A stretch of 64,000 nucleotides of DNA from contig JAIUCV010000005.1 in NCBI GenBank assembly GCA_026724425.1, positions 39,839,784 to 39,903,783 of the forward strand. Reading direction: 5' to 3'. Position numbers and translations under genes: made by a program. The notes beneath the pieces are model-generated. The model saw only the letters and a program-made list of their open reading frames with translations, was not told the DNA's origin and searched no databases. Positions 1 to 11,460 of the stretch are shown piece after piece. The stretch's first letter is position 1. Each line of letters starts with the position of its first letter. This stretch comes from Erythrophleum ivorense. Its lineage: Eukaryota; Streptophyta; Magnoliopsida; Fabales; Fabaceae.

Positions 1-2704
1 ACATGTACCTCCCATCCAAGAAAGCAAAGAAATTGCAAGAAAAATTAATGAATTATAAGTAGAAAAAGTGTAGTGCATTTGAAGGGATTGTAAAAAATGA
101 TTTGATTCATGCATTCCCTAGCATATATGAGTATTTGATTGAACTCCTAAGACCTCTAAGAAGCCTCCCAAGTGTGTCTCCCATCAAGGAAAAATCAAGA
201 AGGTCATGAACTCTTCTTCCCCCTATAGTCTTGGCCTAGGCAAGTTCCTATAGCTAGAGAGAGTTTTAAATTTTTCTAAGGCTATTCTTGAGTCATATGT
301 GATGAGTGAAGATGAGTAGAGGCCTTAGAAAAAATTTAGAACTCAAAGAAAGTGAATTGATACCATAGGTTCCATATTAGGCCCTAAAGAAGCAACATGA
401 TGCTAGGCCCTTTGTTTTAATGATGTGATGACTCCAAGAGGTTTAAAAGGAGTCAAGAATCATAATTGAAAAGAAAGAATAAGGCCTAGAAGTCACTTGA
501 TGGGTGTTGCTTCATTAGGTGTGATTATGGACCATAATGGAGCCTATAGAGCAATCTAGTGTCTTATCAAGTAATGTAACCTTAGAATATATTTTATAGA
601 CCTAATTGGCTCCCATAAATTGTATCTAGGTCAAGAGAAACTATCTCCACCAAATTGTGGGTGTGTGGCCGAAAGAGGAGGCTTGAAAGTTAAGGAAAAA
701 GTGTGTGAAATTGTGCAAGGTAGCTCTCTCCACCTTCTCTCATGCATGAATGTGTGTTTAGCTTGTTTTAAAATGTGTGTATGTGTATTTTCAAGCTAAG
801 AAAAGTATACTAGCATGCCTTTATATTCCATGATCCTTGATGCCATGTTATGTTTTAAATGAATCTATGATGTTTGTATGAGTTTGCTTGAGTGAGGAGA
901 GGCCAAGAACTCTTCCCTTTGGTGAGGATGAGCTAAGAACCCTTGAACTTGGTTGAGATATAGCAAAAAGTCTCCCAAAAGCAAAGTGGGCTCCCAAGAG
1001 TATAGTTGAGTGCAAAGCTCTTAAAGAATGGGTGAGGCAAGTCCAAAATCCATGAGGAGAAGTGTGAGGCCAATCCAAACATTTGGGAAACTCTTGAATG
1101 TCTTGTATGATTGATTCACATGCCAAGGTTGCTTTGAAAATGTCCATGACTTCCATTTTTCCATACATGCATTGAAAAGCTTGCTTTGTACATATTATAT
1201 GTGATTGAATAAGAGATGAGCTATTGGGATTCTTTGAATCTCATTCCCTTCTCTCCAATGACCTAACATGCTAGGTGGACCAAACAATTACGGTGAAGGG
1301 AGCCAACAACAATGAAGAAGAAAGATTGACAAGCTTATGCCTTTTTTTGTTTATTTTGGAACCATAATGATGGTTCATCATGTATATGCGGTTGTATATG
1401 TACTATGAACATTGAGACATGTGTAAACACCCTATTATGCGATGTTTAGATGTAGGATTATGATATATGACCACTAGCCCATGTTTTGAGTATGTAAGGC
1501 TATGGTATGAGAATGTAAAGTTTGATGAATATGTGTATAAATGTAGGTTGAATAGTTAAAATGAGATGCATGAGGTTTGAGACCATTTGAGCAGCTCACA
1601 CAAGTCTTAAATATACTTTTAAACTTGCCCAAAAGGTGCCAAGACCAAGGGAAATCCATCTGGCAATTTTCGTACCTAATATGGAGCCAAAATTGACCAT
1701 AATGGAACCCTATACCATTTTTTAGCCAAATGAGTTATTCTTGCCTTGAAACTTGGCATGAAATTAGGTCTCATTAAGATATTTTTGGAAAGCTAAAGAT
1801 CATAATTTTCAGAGACCTAGAGAATATTTGATGAATTTTCAAAGTTGGAATTTTTCATGGATTCTGGTATGGGTATTGTTCATACTATCAGTTTTGAATT
1901 CTGTGTCACCCGATGCCCAAATGGTGTCCAATGCTTATGAAATTTTACATGGGCAAACTAGAGGTTATAAGATTTCTGTGTCCACTGAGATAATCTCATT
2001 TGGAGGTCTGAGCAGTAAGTTATGCATGTTTGAAGTTAACTATTAGTATCAGTAGCGCCCCATGAGTCTGGTTACTATTCCATAGGGTCCAACTAACTAA
2101 ACGTATCTGTTTCATTCTAGAATTATTTTTACTATCAAGTTAACATTTGTAGCTTTCCAGAATGACCAAATGTGTGTGATTTCGATTTTTATAGAATTAG
2201 TTATGAATTTCAGAAATTTGTATCAGTAAACTGAACAACAGCCCAGGTAGCCAGCGACTCTGTATCTTTTTGGATGTCAAACATCCTGTGTGATGAATTT
2301 TATGACCTGGGCATATTTTTATGTGAATTAAACATCCTAAGGTTTCCATAATGATAAAGATTGCATGATTTTGAATTTTTTAGATTTAGTTATGATTTTT
2401 CAAAATTGAGTCAGAAAATGGAGCAAATCTGGCCGAAAATATGCTTGTTTATTTTGAGCTCCATTTCGGTTTCCATGGGTTGTAGGCATATTTTTGTGAT
2501 ACAAATGAGTTGTAATAATAAAATTAAATATGATGAAGCATAATATGAGCTCACACAGTCCACGTGACACCGAATTAAATTTTTTTGATAATAGCGCAAC
2601 GCGAAAAAAGTTTATTATTTTCATCTCTTTTCATATGATCTTGTGGGATTGATAATACAAAGCTTATAAATGGCATCAAATGAGCTAGAAGTTATGGTGT
2701 TACA
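1..2704 (+). repeat. Long LTR (3' part), same family as the LTR at 39019-42746
   Basis: This stretch aligns along most of its length with the LTR at 39019-42746, starting near LTR position 40030. Shared blocks include the segment around 650-800 (compare 40680-40830), the one around 890-1060 (compare 940-1070 of 40xxx-41xxx) and the end block 2360-2704 (compare 42400-42746). It stops at the LTR terminus TATGGTGTTACA (ending 2704). What follows is not the primer-binding sequence seen after 42746, so this is the end of a solo LTR or of a 3' LTR; its 5' end lies outside the window. It has no credible coding sequence, and the small ORFs here are also seen in the other LTR copies. Confidence 0.8.
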
Positions 2705-3514
2705 AGTCATCTTAAAGAAATCATATTTTATTCTCAAATGACATACCAACGCGTTGATTGTATCTTTTTCTAAACTTTATTTTAGCATCTATTCCCCTTA
2801 AACTCTGAAATATCAAAATACTATGGCGCGATGCTCCATCCCCTTATCTTCATCCCTCTCACACTAGATGGCTTTAGATGATATGCATTGCTTCATCTTG
2901 CACACGCCGTTATTGATTATTCATCCAATTTGAAGATCATGCTCCAGTAAATGATAAAACTCATTTCCCCACCCTAAAACCCTAGAATCTATAAAATCCC
3001 AAAATCTTTATTCTTCTTCATCTTTATTGGTTTCAGTCAAAAAGCCTTATTTAAGAGTACTTCCAAGGTCTGTTGTGAAAGGAAAGTCTTGCTTCAGTTG
3101 TGCCATAAATCACGGTAAAAATTTCATGCCAGAGATTTCTATTTTACCCTCCTTTAATAAGATGCTCTGTTTTAGTTTTGTTGCTTCTTCTTTGAATGAT
3201 AAGAGGTACAATGCTTCTTGTTTGAGGTGGTCATGGTTTTCTGGGTTAATGATATGTAAGGTCCACTAAGCTTTAAGTTATTCAATGTTCTATTTGGATT
3301 TCATAATGAAACCCCACATGCTTACTAATAAAAACAAATAGCAATTGTTAGTTTATTACTCATTTTAATTTTTTCTTTACTTACCCTGTTGATTTGAATC
3401 ACATTAGCTTTTTCCCTAAAAAGTTGTGATTTATGTCTTGTGCTACTTTGTTAATTCATGATAGGGGCCACACCAAAAGGTGTTTTGATACTGATGTGGG
3501 TACTTGGACTTACC
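2705..3514. other. Unassigned stretch, no gene recognised
   Basis: AT-rich DNA between the LTR end and the microsatellite. A TATA-like TCTATAAAATCCC lies near 2988-3000, preceded by CCCTAAAACCCTAG, which resembles a plant promoter or leader. The 80-residue ORF that follows (3027-3269, plus strand) has no recognisable family. I see no supported gene. Confidence 0.4.
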
Positions 3515-3537
3515 ATATATATATATATATATATATA
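3515..3537. repeat. (AT)n microsatellite
   Basis: Uninterrupted AT dinucleotides, directly next to the WAK fragment. Confidence 0.95.
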
Positions 3538-3544
3538 ACAAAAA

Positions 3545-3916
3545 CTATTTGTGTACTATATGTCGTGCTCTAATTTGGAGTTTTATATAGTCTTCTTTTT
3601 TGGTATTGGAAATGGCAAACTTCTTAAGCCCAAAGGAAGTTATCACCTTATCATTGTCTTTGTTGGGATAATAGCAATCATAAGCAACCCAAGCAAAGAC
3701 ACGCAACTCACTAGTACCCGGGGAGATGTTGAGAACTTGAATATTTATGGTTGATAAATTTGCTATGGGCTGTCCAGGCGAAGCGTTGCAACTTGTAAGG
3801 AAATTACTATCTCCATAATAGCCTTTCCTTGTACTAAAGGGATAGGGAATGGTCAGGTTCCCATGCAAGTTGTTGCAACCCGGTCTTGGAAATTGCCATG
3901 AATATTTTTTTTTCAA
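3545..3916 (-). pseudogene. Wall-associated receptor kinase ectodomain fragment (GUB_WAK-like)
   Basis: The minus-strand reading frame resembles the N-terminal galacturonan-binding domain of wall-associated kinases (WAK/WAKL). Seen: a start of the form PGCNNLHGNLTIPYPFS, which matches the family signature GCxxxCGNVxIPYPFG, then a spaced cysteine in LTSCN, the segment INIQVLNIS, VAYDCY, and FGLKKFAISNTK where the family has F-x-hydrophobic-S-x-T-K-N. The second signature cysteine is replaced (H in LHGN). There is no signal peptide upstream. The frame leaves the family after about residue 105, and no EGF repeats, membrane segment or kinase domain follow. Intact family members are plasma-membrane receptors of about 600-750 residues. 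I infer a decayed or captured gene piece with no function. Confidence 0.7.
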
Positions 3917-5578
3917 ATAATATTTTCTCTTCCTTTAAGTATTTTTGTTCCTTTTTTTGCTTAAACTTATTTCATTTGATGCATCAATCTCATATGAAGA
4001 CATCATTTTTGTGATATATAATCATTCTATAGGTAAATTATTAAAATTTCATTCAGTTTAAAGGAATAATGAATGAACATATAGTTAAATATAACTTTAT
4101 TATTATATTGTCATTCATGCACTTACCTTATTTTAAATTTAGGATGATTTATGGGTTATTGAACTTATGCTACAATTTGTTACATGGGATGCAGGAAAAT
4201 TAGAAAGCAGAGTAAAAAGAAGAAAGAGAAGGAATTGTGTGGCACAATAGAGAAAAGTGCCACCATCTGAGCTTAGCAATACAAGAGAATTGGAAAAGAA
4301 GTTATTTGACAACCAAGAAGTTAGTTCTTGTCTTCATTTCAAATTGAAGCACAAAGGTGAGCCCATTTGGCTTTCAAAGCTTTCTTGATGTGATTCGTGC
4401 AGGTGGTTATATGATTATATGTGTGTTCTAGTTGGTAATATGCTTTATATTTATTTTTTATATAAATCATAATCAATTTTTTAAATTTATAATAAATTTA
4501 ATTTATGATTCTTAATATAAAATCAATAATATCAAAATAAAATTTAAAAATATTTTGATAAGTTATATTTTTAATAAAAAATTAATTTTATTTTAAAAAT
4601 ATTTTGTGTATATTTTAATTTAAAAAATTGTATATATTTTTATATAATATAAAACAAGTGTAATTTAACATTTCGAAGAAGCAAACTAATAAGGTGGCCT
4701 TTGTTCATGATTTAATATCTTAATCCATGTCCATCTATATAATCACATTAAATGCAAACAATTCTCTCACACCCAACCTAGTAGACTGGCGAATGAATAC
4801 AATTGGGAATATTAAAAACAACTAAAAAAGTTAGGTTCTAAATTATTGATCTTGTGTTAATAGAGTTGTCTATGCCAATGGTTAATGGTTGATATAACTA
4901 ATGGTTAACAACTTATAGAAGTGCTCATTAAAAAAGAAATTATGGCTGTTTTGACAAACATTCAGATGCATTGTTGCTCTTTCATCCTCCTTACCCATTT
5001 CTCATGACTTTGGGTTTTATTTTTTTAGTAGTCAATTCTCCCAATAGGTCCTATCCCCTTCAACTTTATGTATTTGGTTGCGTGCCTACTAGCATGAGAA
5101 ACACAATTGTATTTACACAGGACGTCCTTTCTCTTTTTCATTTATGTTTAGTTCTTTTTATGGGGAGTCACCACATTCTTTGCTATTTTTCATGTCTTTG
5201 GAAATAGATTTTAGATTCTCTCTTGCTCCATTGGTTTTCAAGATAGTTTGTTATTAATAATTTTCCTTCTTTTTCATTATAGACTTTTACTCCAATTTAT
5301 GCTTCCATTTCTAATGTCAAGTTTGCATTATAGTTGCTGCACATGTTTAATTCACAGTTTAATTTAAAATTCCACATGGCTCAGCGCTAAAGTCTTTGTT
5401 TCAACATTTTGCAATTTTATATCCTTTTAGCGTTGCATGTTAGTTTGGAAGTCCCCAACTTAAATTCTTGTTCAAATGTGCTATGTAGCATGATAGTAGC
5501 ATTGTTCTTGTTATTTATTTTAAGTACAAGTTTTTTTTTAACTTGTGATTACTTGATTTGTAAGCGTAGGGAGTAGGG
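3917..5578. other. AT-rich intergenic stretch, no gene recognised
   Basis: 4440-4680 is almost pure A/T. 4195-4400 can be read as short lysine-rich peptides, but every frame is broken and no family is recognised. 4971-5207 holds a 78-residue ORF without recognisable motifs. The 5' part of the decayed CACTA element probably begins somewhere in this stretch; I could not find its terminus. Confidence 0.5.
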
Positions 5579-5809
5579 ATGGATAAAAGTTGGCTACAAA
5601 TTAAGAATAGAGCTGATCCAGTATATATCAGAGGAATAGATAATTTTTTTGAATGGACATGTGGTCAACTAGGAGTGAATAATATAATACGATGCCCCTA
5701 CAAGGGGTGCATGAACACACATTTCAAATTGAGCATTAAAGTAAGGGAAGACTTAATGAAAAAGGGATTTTGGGATAGTTATAAGGTGTGGGACTTGCAT
5801 GGAGAATAG
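5579..5809 (+). pseudogene. Transposase-associated domain of a CACTA transposon (isolated exon)
   Basis: The 76 residues match the Transpos_assoc family, which sits at the N terminus of En/Spm (CACTA) transposases. Seen: the start MDKSWL, then a segment ending in a CPYKGC cysteine pair (family form CPCxxC), and a C-terminal block with GFWDSYKVWDLHGE where the family has GFxxxYxxWxxHGE. A stop codon comes right after HGE, the usual end of this domain. No TNP2 or DUF4218 sequence follows within the next 800 bases. It is therefore a leftover of a transposase gene rather than a host gene. Confidence 0.8.
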
Positions 5810-6629
5810 AGGATGAGATTTGAAAATCCCCTTCCTAATTGCTTTGAAGAAGTACATTCTTCCATTTTTTTTGCTACTCTTTTCCTTGTTCTCTTTGTTG
5901 ACTTTAAACTATGCAATCTAAAGAACATTCTCCATGTTTGGGTTCTTTGGTATAAAATCTTGCATGATTTAAAATTCATGAATTGTAATAAGCTCAATTA
6001 TTAATTATCATAATCACATAAGCAATTTTGAAATAGGTAGATTTAACACTTTTTCATTTTGGTGGAGGAAGCAATTGTTTAGCCTATATATTTGTACTTG
6101 GTATTATGTAAACTTTCCATGAGCAAGAAACGTTATTGTGCTATCTTCTCAATATATCTATTTCATATTTAATTAATGATAAGGGCTTGATAATGTTTCT
6201 TTAATATTTTTTATTTGTTATATTTTTGCTTCCTTTTAAATCAACATAATGACACAATATATTGTAGTTAAGTTTTCTTTATGTTTAAGAAAAATTGAGA
6301 TTAAAATTTGTTTTAATGTGTATTAATTTGTTTATTTTCTTTTAAAATAGGGACAAATGCTAAACATAGCTACAAATGCTCTAAGTACTGATACAAGGAC
6401 TGGCGATACTAGAAATAGTTGAAAATAAATGTATTATTTATATTAGTATTGTTCTTATTTTTATCTTTTTATAATGATGATACTCCAAATACTTATGCTA
6501 GGACATATTTGATAATGAATCTTATATGTATTTAAAAATCTTTTTATGGTAATGATATATATTTTGAAAGGTTTGATGGATTTGTTAATAGGTATTTATT
6601 TTAAAAATTTAAAATTAATATTAAATTTT
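5810..6629. other. Internal CACTA remnant, non-coding
   Basis: AT-rich sequence between the transposase-associated domain and the subterminal repeats, with no recognisable coding sequence on either strand. Confidence 0.4.
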
Positions 6630-7086
6630 TTTTTTAGTGGCGACTTTTTAAATTTGTCATTGAAGATTAACTTTTTGTGGCAACTATAGTGGCCACTGAA
6701 CATAATCTACTGTGGCAACTATTAAAGGTTGTCATTGAAAATATTTGAATAGTAAATGGGCTTTTAGTGATGACATTTAGTAATTGCCACTAAAAGACTT
6801 TTTTAGCGGCAACAAACATTGCCACTGAAACTGCATTTTTAGTGACAACTATTAAAATTGCCACAAAAAATAACTTTTAGCAGTGACCAAAGTCGCCACT
6901 AACATTCTATTTTAGTGACGAATCCCAACAACATATCATATTTTAGTGACAACTTTATATATATTCAGTGGCGACTATAGTCATTGTTGAAAGTGATGTT
7001 TTAGTGACGACTTCTTTTATCGCCACTAAAACTATCTACGACTAGACTTTCTCCAACCACTTTACGACGACTAAAACATCACCACC
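6630..7086. repeat. CACTA-type subterminal repeat cluster
   Basis: About ten copies, in both orientations, of a degenerate unit of the form TTTTAGTGGCGACT or AGTCGCCACTAAAA (for example near 6638, 6700, 6795, 6880, 6975 and 7020). In active elements such arrays are bound by an element-encoded protein; here they are diverged. The array is cut by the LINE, and its continuation is at 10290-10350. Confidence 0.75.
7072..7086. repeat. Target-site duplication of the RTE LINE (left copy)
   Basis: TAAAACATCACCACC at 7072-7086 pairs with TAAAACATCCCCACC at 10277-10291 (14 of 15 identical). The pair sets the insertion borders, and CACTA subterminal repeat sequence resumes on each side. Confidence 0.85.
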
Positions 7087-7115
7087 ACCAACAACAACAA
7101 CAAAGCCTTTTCCTA

Positions 7116-7607
7116 CTAAGTGAGGTCGGCTACATGGATCAATTGACGCCATAAGCACCTATCGTAAATTATATTTTTAGACAAACCATTTAAATCTAAA
7201 TCTCTCTTAATAATTTCTCCTATAGTTTGTCTTGGTCTTCCTCTACCTCTAATTATTGGACTATTCTCCATCTCATCTACTCTCCTAACTGGGGCTTCTA
7301 TAGGTCTTCTCCCAACATGACCAAACCATCTAAGTCTTGATTCTACAATCTTTTCCACAATAGGGGCGACTTCTACTTTCTCTCTAATGTATTCATTTCT
7401 AATTCGATCTCGTCTAGTGTGTCCACTCATCCAACGCAACATTCTTATCTCTGCAACATTGAACTTATTCTCTTGTTGATTTTTTATTGCCCAACACTCA
7501 GTTCCATACAACATTGCAGGTCTTATAACTGTACGGTAGAATTTACCTTTAAGTGTGAGTGGTACTCTTCTATCACAAATAACACCCGAAACACTCCTCC
7601 ACTTCAT
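7116..7607 (-). pseudogene. RTE C-terminal domain
   Basis: 163 residues forming the conserved end of plant RTE polyproteins. Seen: YRTVIRPAMLYGTECWA, MLRWMSGHTRRDRIRNEYIR, LRWFGHVGRR and RGRGRPRQTIGE, which recur in plant RTE copies. The function of this region is not established; it follows the thumb and lacks an RNase H. The frame ends 29 bases before the (TTG)n tail, as expected for RTE elements, which have almost no 3' UTR. Confidence 0.88.
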
Positions 7608-7642
7608 CTACCCCGCTTGAATCCTATGTTTTACGTCTTCTT

Positions 7643-8326
7643 CTATTTCCCATTATGTTGTATGACGGATCCAATATATTTAAATCGTGTGACTTGTGGT
7701 ATAATATATTTTCCAATTTTCACTTCTACGCTAGAAGTGATGTGTCTCTTACAAAACATGCACTCCATATACTCGATTTTATTTCTATTTAAACGAAATC
7801 CATGAGTTTCCAAAGCTAATCTCCACCTCTCTAACTTCTCATTTATTTTCACTCTCGATTCCTCAACTAAGACAATATCGTCTGCAAATAGCATATACCG
7901 TGGTACCGGCTCTTGGATATGTTCAGTAAGCACATCCAATACTAAAGTAAATAGATAAGGACTCAGAGTTAACCCTTGATGTAAATCAATAGTTATCAGA
8001 AAATCTTCTGTACTTTCATCTTTTGTTACTACACTAGTTGTAACCTTACCATACATATCTTGTATTGCTCGAATATAAGCTATACGAACTCCTTTTTTCT
8101 CCAAAGCCTTCCATAGAACCTTTCCTGGTACTCTATCATATGCTTTTTCTAAATCGATAAACACCATGTGTAAATCTCTTTGATTCTCTCGATATTGCTC
8201 CATTAATCTTCGCAACAAATATATTGCTTCCATAGTTGACCTTCCCGGCATAAAACCAAATTGATTCTCCATAACTTGGGTCTCTTTCCTTAATCGTTGC
8301 TCAATTACTCTTTCCCATAATTTCAT
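7643..8326 (-). pseudogene. RTE reverse transcriptase core
   Basis: 227 residues with the RVT_1 core of a non-LTR retrotransposon. Seen: FGFMPGRSTMEAI (finger motif), the first catalytic aspartate in MVFIDLEKAYDRVP (about residue 60), HQGLTLSPYLFTLVLD where the family has RQGDPLSP, the intact catalytic box MLFADDIVLVEE (about residue 150), and THGFRLNRNKIEYM (thumb side). The G-D of RQGDPLSP has become G-L, but both catalytic aspartates of FADD remain. The thumb and C-terminal parts continue in a different frame at 7116-7607. Confidence 0.92.
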
Positions 8327-8416
8327 TGTGTGACTTATGAGCTTAATTCTTCTATAATTTGCACAATTTTAAATGTCTCCCTTATTCTTATAAATAGGAA
8401 TTAAAGAACTTCTCCT

Positions 8417-9253
8417 TTACTCATCTGGCATTCTCTTAGATCTCATAATTTCATTAAATAACTTTGTGAGCCAACTTATACCTTTCCCTCCTAAACCCTT
8501 CCATACCTCAATAGGTATATTATCCGGTCCAACTGCTCTGCCACTCTCCATTCTCTTTAATGCTTCTTTTACCTCTACCTCACAAATCCTACGATAAAAA
8601 GTATAATTTTGATCTTCTTCTCTAGTGTCTAACCTATCCGATTGCAATGCAAGCTCATGGCCTTCATTAAAAAGCCTATGAAAATAATTCTTCCACCGTT
8701 CTCTGATATCTTGTTCCGTGACCAAGACTTTACCTTTTTCATCTTTAATACATTTTACTTGGTCAACGTCTCTTGTCTTTCTTTTCCTACTTTTAGCTAA
8801 CTTGTAAATATTTCTTTCCCTAATTTTAGTACCTAAAGATTGATATAACCTATCGAATGCCCTCATTCTCGCTTCGCTCACTGCTTTCTTAGTCTCTTTC
8901 TTAGCTATTTTATATTTCTCCCAATTTTCATTACTCCTACATAATGACCACACTTTATAACACTCCCTCTTAACTTTAACTTTATCTTGTATGCTTGTAT
9001 CCCACCACCAAGATTCTTTATCTCTAGGTCCAAAACCTTTTGATTCACCTAATATTTCCTTTGACGCTTTCCTAATCTCTTTAGCCATTCTATTCCACAT
9101 ATCGTTAGCACTTCCTTGTATTTCCCAAGGTCCTTCCTCCACAATCCGTTTCTGCACATTCTTTTCTTTATCTCCCTTTAGTTGCCACCACTTAGTCCTT
9201 AACATCCTATTTTGGCCTCTGTTTTTTACTCCCCTCCTAACTCGTACATCCAT
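8417..9253 (-). pseudogene. RTE linker and start of reverse transcriptase
   Basis: 278 residues, rich in K, R and E, linking endonuclease and polymerase. The C-terminal third contains the RTE-type pre-RT motifs RWKNYFHRLFNEG, VEVKEALKRMESGRAVGPDNIPIEVWK and LTKLFNEIM, which correspond to RT block 0/1. The frame stops at 8417 and the catalytic RT core resumes at 8326 after a short disrupted stretch. It belongs to the same broken ORF as the two flanking pieces. Confidence 0.85.
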
Positions 9254-9286
9254 TACCAGAACTCTATGTTGAGTAGTTAAACTCTC

Positions 9287-10171
9287 TCAAGGTATAACTT
9301 TGCAATCCATGCAAAGTTTTTTATCCAATTTTCTTATAAGAAAGAAATCGATTTGAGAACATACTATTCCACTTTTGTACGTGATAAGATATTCCTCACG
9401 CTTTCTAAAACAAGTATTAGCTAATATAAGATCGAACGTCAATGAAAAGTTTAGAATAGTTTTACCCTCTGCATTTGCTTCCCCTGTGCTATATCCTCCA
9501 TGAACATCCTCGTAACCTGAAGATACACTTCCCACATGATCATTTAGATCCCCTCCTAAAAGAATATTTTTTCCTAATGGTATTTCCTGAACTAAACATT
9601 CTAAATCCTTCCAGAATTTTACTTTGTGATATTCTTCTAATCCTACTTGTGGTGCATAGGCACTAATGACATTAAAAATTTTCTTTTCCACTACTAACTT
9701 TAATGCAATGATTCTATCTCCTAACCTTTTTACATCCACTATAGTATTTTTCCAAAACTTATCTACAATTATACCTACTCCATTTCTAGATTTAGCCTTC
9801 CCAGTATACCAAAGTTTAAAACCCGAAGTGTCTAATTCTTTCGCTTTTTCTCCTACCCATTTAGTTTCTTGTAAATACATAAAATTAATTTTCCTCCTAA
9901 TCATGGTATCTACTATTTTCATTGACTTACTTGTAAGTGTACCTATATTCCAACTCCCAAAACGAATCCTACTCTCATGAACTAACTTCTTTACCCAGAT
10001 TCGTTCACGAAAATGTGGAAGCCCTTGCTTATTTTTCACTACACTCAAGCGACGATGTAGCGGCTCTTGCTCACTTGTCACTGTACTCGAGCCATATAGC
10101 GCGTTACTTCCGGGCAACGCCCTAGCATTACGTTTAATATATCGATTACCCATGTCATAAAGATTCGACAA
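9287..10171 (-). pseudogene. RTE endonuclease (APE/EEP-type) domain
   Basis: 294 residues covering the apurinic-like endonuclease that nicks the target DNA for target-primed reverse transcription. Visible family motifs in order: RFGSWNIGTL (residues about 70-80), the catalytic glutamate block LQETKW (about 100), GVGIIVD, NVISAYAPQ (about 168), LLGGDLNDHVG (about 205, the metal-binding GDxN site), and SQIDFFLI near the C terminus, where the family often has the final D-H. The frame ends at 9287, and the next part continues in another frame from 9253, so a frameshift or stop lies near 9270. In an intact RTE this is fused to the reverse transcriptase. Confidence 0.9.
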
Positions 10172-10376
10172 AGCTTTATGTTGGCTGTCGATTGCCTAAC
10201 ACAACCCTCCTCTTTTTTCCGGGCTTGGGACCGGCTATGAAAAATAATTTGCATCAAGGCTCGTCATAGGCAGAGTTAAAACATCCCCACCAAAGACTAT
10301 TAGTGGTGACTTTGTGACTTTCGGTAACGACTTTAGTCGCCACAAAAAGTCTTTTTTTTTTTTTTTTATAATGGGT

Positions 10377-11460
10377 GTAGATCTTGCACGTTTCTCTTTT
10401 TTTTTTTTTAAATAATTAGATGAGCATGCATCAACTATATAGATGAAGCACGTAACTATCAAGAATTTAGATCTAAACCAGCTTGGCCATTTGCAATGAT
10501 TACAAAATTATTTGAGACCTTTTTTTTTTCGTTTACTACTACTATAATATAGCCTTTAGGCTAAAGTCCTAACATATTGCTTTTAATCAAACATAGTCAA
10601 AAATAGCAGGACTTATAAAATTTAATCAATTCAAGTTATAAATTTATATGAGTGATTTCTGATACCACATGTAAAATAATTAATTAATTATATGATTTTA
10701 TAACATCTTAATGAAATTTAGCAAAGGTGTTCCTATATTTGCCATGATGATACTAGAGGTGCTTACGTAAACAACTTAAACCAAATTCTTCTCGTCAACT
10801 TTCTCACAAAAAGTCTCTATTCAATGGGTAAGTGAGAGATTATGTTTCTTAATGTTTATAGGAAATGGAGAGGGGACTTGGACATTTTATTATTATAACC
10901 CTAAAAGCTTATCTATGGTAGGCTCAATAGGATAAAGGTTTATATTATATTGTTTAACCACATTAATTAATGAAAGTGTGCAGCAACAACATTGATTACT
11001 AAAATAATTAGGTCTAATATCATTGTCCAATATGAATCATATAAATAACAGCACGTCTTTATTGAAATATACAAATATAATTAATGAAAACTTCTTACAT
11101 AAAAATATGCCAAAACGACATGCATTTAGTTAACTCATAACGGCATGTTACTAGGGTTTTCCAAATATAAAATTAAATACCAGGTACTGAGAAACATGAT
11201 TAATTAGTATTTTATTAAAAACGTGATTAATTAGTAAGAGGGGAATGATTATTTAACTAACTATATAATAGCACACAAAAGGTGAAAAGAAGATGACAAA
11301 CAAGATGCAAAAGCAAGCACATAGGAGATGAATAAACAAGTACATGATGCACGATAATTACATATGATATATAAAAATATAGACAAGGGGATCACAATCC
11401 ATTGGGACGCATTCACATATTCCCTTTCCGTGTTTTGGTTACTAAACTAACAAGTTTATA
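10377..11460. other. Intergenic AT-rich stretch, no gene recognised
   Basis: Homopolymer runs of T (10350, 10395, 10524) and A/T-rich DNA without ORFs or recognisable repeats. Confidence 0.4.

Larger units (their letters stand above)
7087..10276 (-). mobile_element. RTE-clade LINE, almost full length (about 3.2 kb)
   Basis: On the minus strand the element begins with the plant RTE leader, including GCCGGTCCCAAGCCCGG (near 10225-10240). It runs through endonuclease and reverse transcriptase and ends with CTCACTTAGTAGGAAAAGGC followed by a (TTG)n tail at the low-coordinate end (7087-7110). Both features are characteristic of plant RTE elements. It is flanked by a 15-bp target duplication with one mismatch. 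The reading frame is broken near 9270, 8330-8415 and 7610-7640, so this copy is inactive, although the domain order is complete and the polymerase box is intact. Confidence 0.93.
5579..10376. mobile_element. Decayed CACTA (En/Spm) DNA transposon, interrupted by an RTE LINE
   Basis: Two kinds of evidence point to a CACTA element. The first is the transposase-associated domain at 5579-5809. The second is a cluster of short direct and inverted repeats of the type TAGTGGCGACTTT / TCGCCACTAAAA at 6630-7080, resuming at 10290-10350 after the inserted LINE. Such repeats are typical of plant CACTA subterminal regions. A possible degenerate terminus (T-run followed by ATAATG, canonical TAGTG) ends near 10376. 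The left terminus was not found and the catalytic TNP2 transposase is absent, so this is a deletion derivative and its left border here is only the first coding remnant. Confidence 0.6.

Noticed and set aside
848..2624. Several ORFs of 60-106 residues in the first 2.7 kb
   Set aside because: The same peptides recur in the other copies of the LTR in this window, in changing frames. They are translations of LTR sequence.
5275..5295. CATTATAGACTTTT as the left CACTA terminus matching the right end ATAATG
   Set aside because: The match is only a few bases in AT-rich DNA and no subterminal repeats follow it.
6630..7086. Short regularly spaced repeats considered as a CRISPR-like array
   Set aside because: Units are degenerate, occur in both orientations and have irregular spacing; this is a plant nuclear CACTA subterminal array.
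7419..7805. Plus-strand 128-residue ORF, and others at 8991-9272 and 9475-10125
   Set aside because: They are opposite the RTE coding sequence and show no motifs.
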